Positions 57,886 to 64,000 of a stretch of DNA of 64,000 nt are shown here, piece by piece. The stretch is from Anniella stebbinsi (Eukaryota; Chordata; Lepidosauria; Squamata; Anniellidae): contig JARDYH010000005.1 in NCBI GenBank assembly GCA_029215795.1, positions 36,028,001 through 36,092,000 on the forward strand, written 5' to 3'. The notes under the pieces are model-generated. The model saw only the letters and a program-made list of their open reading frames with translations, was not told the DNA's origin and made no database searches. Every line of letters begins with the position of its first letter. Within the stretch, counting starts at the first letter, position 1. Made by a program: the position numbers and the translations under genes.

Positions 57886-59206
57886 ACAAACCTCTTCTTG
57901 AAGGTTTGGGGCCTTAGGGCTGCAACAGAGAAGGTCCTGTTCCTGATGGAGACCGCCTTAGCCTCTCTAGAAGATGGACTGTAAAGCATAATAGTATTCA
58001 TTCCTGTTGGTGGGGGTCACTTTGTATTTGAATTTAGGACTGGTTCCAAGTTTGAGGAGACACTTGGAAAAATGTCCTATCCTGTGGTGGACAATTTGTA
58101 ATTCAGCACATTCATGCTGAATCCTCCCTTTAAAGATCCTTTGTTCAAGAACTGCCACTTTAACAATGCTATCAACGTTTGAATGGGTGTTATATAGGCA
58201 CTACTTGCCTATAGATAAGTGTGGATAAGTACATGGATATTTGGTCTGCTTTTCTTGAAACCTATGTATAACTCTCTCCCTTATTTTTTTTAAAATGAAT
58301 GGTATATCTGATGGAAAAAATGACAATATTCCTATATAAGTAATGTTTTTTTGTTCTTATTTTTCACGATTTTTTTTTGTTCCGTTTGGTTAATATTCAC
58401 AATAAAAAGATTTTTTTTAAAAAGAACTGCCACTTCGAGATCAGCAACAGAATGTCCGGGGGTGGGTGGGGCTGAAATGTTCTCTGCTTGATTTCTGAAC
58501 GTTGCAATTTCTAACATCGAATTTGTGTTCATGTATTCCTTTGCATAGACACTGACCTGTTTGTCCCACGTAAAATGTAGAAGTGCCTTGCTGGCAACAT
58601 TAACAGAAATGTTGGGAGAAGAAGAGCATGTACTTCTCCATAAAACCTAGGCTCAGAGAAATCAAGTGATTTTGCCAAAATCAAAGGAGAAGCCTTGGAG
58701 AATTTGAATAATAGTCAAGATTGCCTTTATTTGTTTGCATACAAATCTACAGATAAATTTCCTTCAAGATGCATTCTAATGTGGCTTCTGACAAAGAGCA
58801 GCCAAACTATCCATCAATGTCGGCAGACCTTAGCAACAGTTAGTTAGTCCATCCCACAGCTCGAAAGAAGCTGTATGTAAAAGGACAGTATGATTCATAG
58901 CAACTGCTTCTTACTTATAGAAGAGGAGGAGGAGGACATATACATATACATGTGTGCATGTGTTTGTGTAGGTGTGTAAATACTCATCAACTTTTGCTTA
59001 TTAGTGCTATTTCTATTTTGTCTTTCTATAAATCACTAAGGCTGTATATAACAAAATAATATCATAAACACCTAAAAATAAAGTCACATTAAAACCACTA
59101 CAATCAATTTAAAAGGCTAAATTAAAAAGATGCTTCTTAACTACCTTTGAAAAAGCTGAGAGAATGGGGGCCAGTAGTAGTGCTTGAGGGACCGCATGGC
59201 ACAGTC
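57886..59206. other. Unclassified intronic DNA
   Basis: No exon or repeat recognised; AT-rich from 58240 to 58420. Confidence 0.3.
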
Positions 59207-59209
59207 TGA

Positions 59210-59574
59210 GGGCTTCTTCACATGTAGCTTATGTAGTGCGATCAAGACTGGTTACTCACTGGAGTTTGTGGATCTTTTTCATAACGCCATCACCCTTCAG
59301 TACCTCTCCCACAGTTTTTTAGCTTTATTCCACTATGATTTAATGCGCCAAAAATGAAGTAATAAATGGGATAGTGGAATAGTGTTGTAATGTTACACTG
59401 TCATCTGCTGGCTATATAAATGAAACATATGGAACTTCCCCACAAAAGAAACTTCCAAAAAAAAGGTGGGGAGGAAAGGAGGAGACACGTTTATTGTGCC
59501 CATCATAATCGCAGAAAGAATCCGCAAGAAAGCCCGGTAAAGGTACAGGGTTTTTGCTTAATGTAGAGAAGCCC
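59210..59574. mobile_element. Possible Harbinger-like MITE, 365 bp
   Basis: Left end GGGCTTCTTCACATGTAGCTTA, shortened on the right to TTAATGTAGAGAAGCCC. Flanking triplets TGA and TAA resemble a 3-bp duplication with one change. No open frame. Confidence 0.5.
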
Positions 59575-59577
59575 TAA

Positions 59578-60990
59578 GAACTATACAGAAGAAAGCCCTT
59601 TCACACATGCCCAACAAACAGGTCTCTGCGAGCAACGGTGCCCTTGAAAGGGCACCACTGCAGATCTTGATACTTAAGCAAGTTCATAGCGAAACAGGTG
59701 GTCTCTTAGAGAGCCAGGCCCTGAGCTGTTTACAGCTTTAAAGGTTAAAACCAATACCTTGAATTGAACTAAATAAAGTAGGAAGATAAAACTTTATCTG
59801 CAGGCAGTAAAAGAGAAATAATCTGATTTGCATGAAGACATCACCTGAATCCCTAAGCGCCAGTTGAGTTACAAATGTACATGAATCCCCAAAATACCAG
59901 TTGTTACAGCTTTATGGACAGCTAAATATAGAAGGCTAAAAATATTGACAGTAGCCTGCACTATCACTAAAGGCTCAGGAACAATCATCCCAATGGCAAG
60001 AGCATTCATGTTGCTATGAAACTCAGCAAAGCCATAGTCCTGTGGCAATGAGTTCCTGGCTCCAATAACATCAGAGCAGGGGGAAATCTTAAGAGCACTG
60101 GGACTGATCACATTCTAGTTCCATTGGACGTTTCTTCTTGCTCAGGTACTAAATTTCAGATCCAGAAAACATGTCTGTTCCTTTAAGATTTCCAGAGGGC
60201 TGTCTATCCGCCCTGTATACCCTGTGGTGGCTGCACAGTGGCCATCAACACACACACACACACACACACAACGGGCTTTTCCCTTGAAACTGCATACTTA
60301 AGAAGTCGCTGACTTATCGCAATTTTTTCCTTTACACCTACTTTACTCTGTCTGTCGGTGGTGACCTCATTTCGCATTGAGGCTGGGGGCGTTCCGGGGG
60401 CGGATCAAGGCCCAGGATAGGTTGGGAATGTGCAGGAAGGCCAGGCAGAGGGCAGGCTCGATAAACTGAATGGATGCTGACGCTGCCCAGAAAGCCTGCA
60501 CTCCCTCCTGACATGGACATTTGCCGCTCTCACCCTGCAGCCACGATGCTGCGGGGTTTTGAAGGAACAAGTGGCAAAGCGACTTTGTCAAGACACCCCG
60601 CAGGTCAGAAAACGGGATTATTCAGGAAATGGTGTTTCCTATCCTTGGGCTAGAGCAACAACACACAATCCACCATCTTCTAGCTTGCAAAGTAGGCAGG
60701 ACTTCTATTTTTTCCCTATAACAGGCAGGAGGGGCAAGTGTATAAATAGATATCTGAAGCATAGGACTAGAGAACATCATTCCTATGTCAGGAGCTAGCA
60801 AACACACACATACTCATGTCACCTTAGCTCTGCCTGGCTTTGTGATGGAAGTCTAGGTAACTAGCAATACAAAAGCTCTTCAGAGCACAGTGACATGGAT
60901 AATGCAAATTTCAGAACATTCAGAATGTTTTTGTGGTATTCAAGGGTAGAGGAAGAGAGATACAAAACTGATGCCTGCAGAGGGAGACTT
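59578..60990. other. Unclassified intronic DNA
   Basis: A (CA)n run at 60248-60272. A GC-rich patch at 60360-60610 does not encode the missing C1QL4 exon in any frame that I checked. Confidence 0.35.
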
Positions 60991-60994
60991 TAAA

Positions 60995-61743
60995 CCACCC
61001 TTCTTGCAGATGTGTTGCGTTACAACTCCCAGCATGCCCTAACTGGGGCATGCTAGGAGTTGTAGAGCTCCATCACACCAGCGATTTAGTGCACTCTTGC
61101 CATGCCTGGTGTGCGGATTTGTAGCACAATACTCACATAATGCTGTGCCTGTCCTGCTGACACCCCACCTCTTCCCCAGCCTTCCCTGGAATGCTAGAAG
61201 TCTGGATTATTTTCCCTAAGCGCATTTAATGTGCCCTAAATCTCCATGTAGTTTTAAAGGAACTGGGGGCTTGAATGGATTGCATCAGGTCCTGGCAGGG
61301 AAAAGTGATCTCTCCCAGCAGCCGGCTCCAAGCCTCAATTTAAAACCCAAACCTTGCATCCCAGGCTCAAAAGCGTTTTTCAAAATCATACAACACCTGA
61401 ATCTCTGCAGAGACAGGATTGTATTCCCTCGATGTCCCCAAACAGCCAGACTAAAGGGTCATTCAATTTTTGCCTGGGAAAAAGGCAGTCTAGTTGAAGT
61501 ACTTATCTGACAGGACCTGACTGGAGGGAGAAAGAGAAGGGGAGAGGTGGGGTGGAGTGGAGTGGAGTGGAACAGCAAAGGAGCGAAAGAGCAGCTATTC
61601 AGATGAAAGGGATCATAAGCTTGATGCGCTTTTGCTTCAGAGGTAAAAAATTGCGGAGGCAAACCGGGGGGGGGGGGCGCGTTTAGGTGTGATGGAGGTT
61701 GTAGTCTAATACAGCTGGAGGGCACCAGGTTGGGGAAGGCTGA
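60995..61743. mobile_element. Foldback element, split by a Harbinger-like insertion
   Basis: The left part (60995-61064) has 'acaactcccagcatgcccta' and 'gcatgctaggagttgta'. The right part (61704-61743) continues 'gtctaatacagctggagggc' + 'accaggttgggg'. Removing the insertion with one copy of GTA joins 'gagttGTAGTCtaatac', which restores the hairpin arm. Confidence 0.65.
61065..61700. mobile_element. Harbinger-like MITE, 636 bp, GTA duplication
   Basis: Left end GAGCTCCATCACACC, right end GGTGTGATGGAGGTT. GTA at 61062-61064 and 61701-61703. Shares 'atactcaca.aatg..gtgcctgtcctgc' with 6424-6980, so it is the same family. The G run at 61667-61676 corresponds to that before the right end of 6424-6980. 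No transposase. Confidence 0.75.
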
Positions 61744-62115
61744 TTTAAACTGCATCCCAATATGACCTCCTTGCTTGCCTTTGTGTAACACAAGCAGACT
61801 TAACTTGCATTCAAAGCCAAGCTTTCTTCGTGGTGCAAATTTTATGGCTTTTGATCAAGTCTCCTCTTAATTGTCTTCTCACTTAGGTAAACAGCCCTGG
61901 TCATTTTAATCTTCCTTCATGCTTTATTTATAAGTCGGAACGGCTCTCAGAATCTGGTGGGCTGGTGGGCTGGCTCACCTGTGCGAAAGCACTCTGCTCA
62001 TAAATATTATCTGCTGAGTGAAGTCTGGATTTGTGTCTCTATTGAGAAGAAAGTGGCAAACCATCAGGCATCATGATAACATTTAAGGCAGCATGAAATT
62101 TTGTAGCGAAGAGAC
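61744..62115. other. Unclassified intronic DNA
   Basis: Nothing recognised. Confidence 0.3.
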
Positions 62116-62118
62116 TTA

Positions 62119-62484
62119 GAGCCTCATCAGATGGGGGGAAATTGTGTTTCCCTGCTGTCGCTTTGCCTCCTGCTTTGGTCCCACAACAGGGACAAGCAGC
62201 TTCCCCTTTCTTCACAAGGGGCAGAAAGAGGAAGCAAGCAATGACCACGTGGCCCATTCGGTGGGCGTTTTTTAATCACACTGCTTCTCATGTACACAGC
62301 AAGAAATGGCGGAAAGTTTCAGTACAGCCAAAAAAATCAGATTTTCTGGGTCTTATTTTTTGATGGGAAAAAAAAGCAGAAGAAGCGGGAGACGTGCGGG
62401 AGGTGGACGGCGACGTAAAAAGGACCCGAGAACATCTGTGAGTGGCCAGTAAGTGTGCTATAAAACGCTCGTCTGATGACGCTC
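62119..62484 (+). mobile_element. Harbinger-like MITE, TTA duplication
   Basis: Left end GAGCCTCATCAGATG, right end GTCTGATGACGCTC. TTA at 62116-62118 and 62485-62487. Interior collinear with 13257-13610. Confidence 0.75.
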
Positions 62485-62727
62485 TTAGCACGGTACAAAC
62501 TACCATCAGGCACTGGATGCAGTTGGGCAAATGTACCTTTACCAAATCTGCCTGATCATATCACTGAAACAGATTCCAAAAGACTATTCTCAATTCAAGG
62601 TGCTAATTAAAAGTCTGCTCTTCTGGGACAGCCCTGAAGCAGAGGCCTCAAGAAACGTGCAGCCCCATCCTATGGATGCTCTCTGAGAATTAAGCTCCAC
62701 TCAACTGAATGGGACTTGCCTTTAGAT

Positions 62728-62865
62728 TGGAGGTGGACAACATATGGCCCTCCAGATGCTGTTGGACTGCAATTCCCATCAGCCCTAGCCAGCAAATCCA
62801 ACAGTGAGGGATGATGGGAATTGCAGTCCAACAAAATCTGGAGAGCCACAGGTGCACAGGGTTGC
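62728..62865. mobile_element. Foldback element, 'CTCCAGATGTT' family
   Basis: 'ggaggtggacaacatatggc' starts the element. Arms 'cctccagatgctgttggact' + 'gcaattcccatca' and 'tgatgggaattgcagtccaa' + 'caaaatctggag' are almost perfectly inverted. The best-preserved copy of the family here. Confidence 0.7.
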
Positions 62866-63475
62866 AGCAGCCTGATAATCTTTGAACACACAGCAGCCAT
62901 TTTTGCTTAGATCAATTGAGGCGCAAAGAGGAAACCTACATTGGCCAGAATTAACAGGTAATCCTGCTATCCGAAATTCCCTTGTGCTAATGTGCAAAAA
63001 TAACACCGCCTTGGATTTGCAGGGGGTTGTAGAAAAAGACCTCAGGTGGATGTTCCAAGAACCACATTTCCTAGAGGCCTCGCCATACATAATGGCCACT
63101 TAGGATGTACAGGCAGATGCCTGAACTGGCCTCAGCTCTCGCCTGCGAGCCACTGCTTCCCATCGTCAATCCACAATTATTCTCTGCTTCTCCTATATTA
63201 ATAGCTGCTTGGTATGCTGAGAGCTGTGTTCATTACATGGGCCTGTGGTCACACCACCACACAAGTACGGAATTTTATACCTAGGACAGAATTCAACATC
63301 CTGAGCATGTCAGCATTAACATTCGTGTCTTTTCCTAAAGCATCTTAGTCTATACGAATGAAGGGATAAACTCCAAAAGAAACAGAAACGCTGACTGCTT
63401 CGTGACATTTCAGAAGCCGGAAAGCCAGTCAGGAAGGCTCCTAGCACACAAAGGAAACACATTACTTCTTGGCTG
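62866..63475. other. Unclassified intronic DNA
   Basis: No exon or repeat recognised. Confidence 0.3.
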
Positions 63476-63820
63476 CCTCTACAAGAGGCATTTAAAGCTC
63501 TTTCAAGGCGCATTAAAAAATTTACCTCTACAAGAACGGAGCGCAAATCGGGCGTAGAGGTGAGCTATCCCTCCGATTATGCGCATTATCGAATGCGCAT
63601 TAAACAGCGAGTTTTATTTTGCTCCGGCCGTTAAAGCGCATTTTGACTATGTGAACAAGCGCTTATGCGCATTAACTACTTGTAAAGCGCATTTTGGTCA
63701 TCCGTTAATGCACTTCACCGCCTGTCGCCACCTCTCGTGCAGAGGTATTAGGCGTAAATGTGCTTCTGCGATTATGCGCATAATCGCCTAACCAGGCGCA
63801 AAAGCGAATCCTTGTAAAGG
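63476..63820 (+). mobile_element. 345-bp CpG-rich MITE-like element, copy B
   Basis: Inverted copy of 66-410, same length. Begins CCTCTACAAG and ends CTTGTAAAGG. The 20-bp palindrome is conserved at 63768-63787. Roughly 27 differences from copy A by hand count, mainly transitions, yet most GCGC cores are intact. No clear target duplication (left 'ttggctg', right 'ggaccct'). Confidence 0.65.
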
Positions 63821-64000
63821 GGACCCTTGTCCCTCCATAGCGCTTGTACAACAGATTTCACAAATTTGCTATGTTTAAATAATTGATTTAGGTTTGCAGG
63901 ATCCGGCTCATTCAGTTACAGAACACACAGGTCCCTGGGAATACAGCTCCTCCTTGCAGTAAGCACAGGCTTTGTGCACAGGGTATAATTTGAGCAGGCT
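63821..64000. other. Unclassified DNA at window end
   Basis: Nothing recognised; presumably still C1QL4 intron. Confidence 0.3.

Overview
The window reads as vertebrate nuclear DNA, most probably from a squamate reptile (lizard or snake). It contains L2, CR1 and R4-type LINE 3' ends, tRNA-headed SINEs that end in the 'aaggcagcttcctat' motif, many short hairpin DNA transposons and abundant microsatellites, with a single-copy vertebrate gene embedded among them. No bacterial-style operon, CRISPR array or genuine tRNA/rRNA gene is visible. The squamate assignment rests on recalled repeat families, not on a search.

The only gene I can support is C1QL4 (complement C1q-like 4, a secreted C1q/TNF-superfamily protein) on the + strand. 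Its first coding exon runs from the ATG at 37330 to 37893. It encodes a signal peptide, a short N-terminal segment with two cysteines, 15 collagen-type Gly-X-Y triplets and the first half of the globular C1q domain. It ends at a GTAAGG splice donor in phase 0. I could not find the expected second exon (about 59 codons) downstream, so the intron probably runs beyond the window end (more than 26 kb). Upstream lie a CTG-repeat leader, a short uORF, a TATA-like site and AT-rich blocks with homeodomain-type motifs that look like candidate regulatory DNA.

Layout. 0-31 kb: repeat-dense intergenic DNA with foldback DNA transposons, tRNA-derived SINEs, LINE 3' ends, ATT microsatellites, and a solo LTR (28407-29580) split by a 602-bp hAT-type element. 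31.7-37.3 kb: few transposons, a degenerate ACATA/CACATG-rich tract, and the gene's 5' side. 37.3-37.9 kb: C1QL4 exon 1. 38.6-42.7 kb: a transposon-poor AT-rich stretch inside the intron with several conserved-looking blocks. 42.7-64 kb: repeat-dense intron again, with Harbinger-like and hAT-like foldbacks, SINEs and a 3' piece of a CR1 LINE.

Several insertions can be dated or classified from their own junctions. There are 8-bp duplications (hAT type) at 28665-29266 and 50043-50360. There are 3-bp duplications (PIF/Harbinger type) at 6424-6980, 13257-13610, 47143-47261, 50566-50912, 53544-53667, 61065-61700 and 62119-62484. A 5-bp duplication flanks the solo LTR. The two ends of the window carry inverted copies of one 345-bp CpG-rich element built on GCGCATTA motifs, which I cannot match to a named family. 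I see no complete novel gene system. The most unusual items are that element, the long stop-free leader in frame with C1QL4, and the nested insertions.
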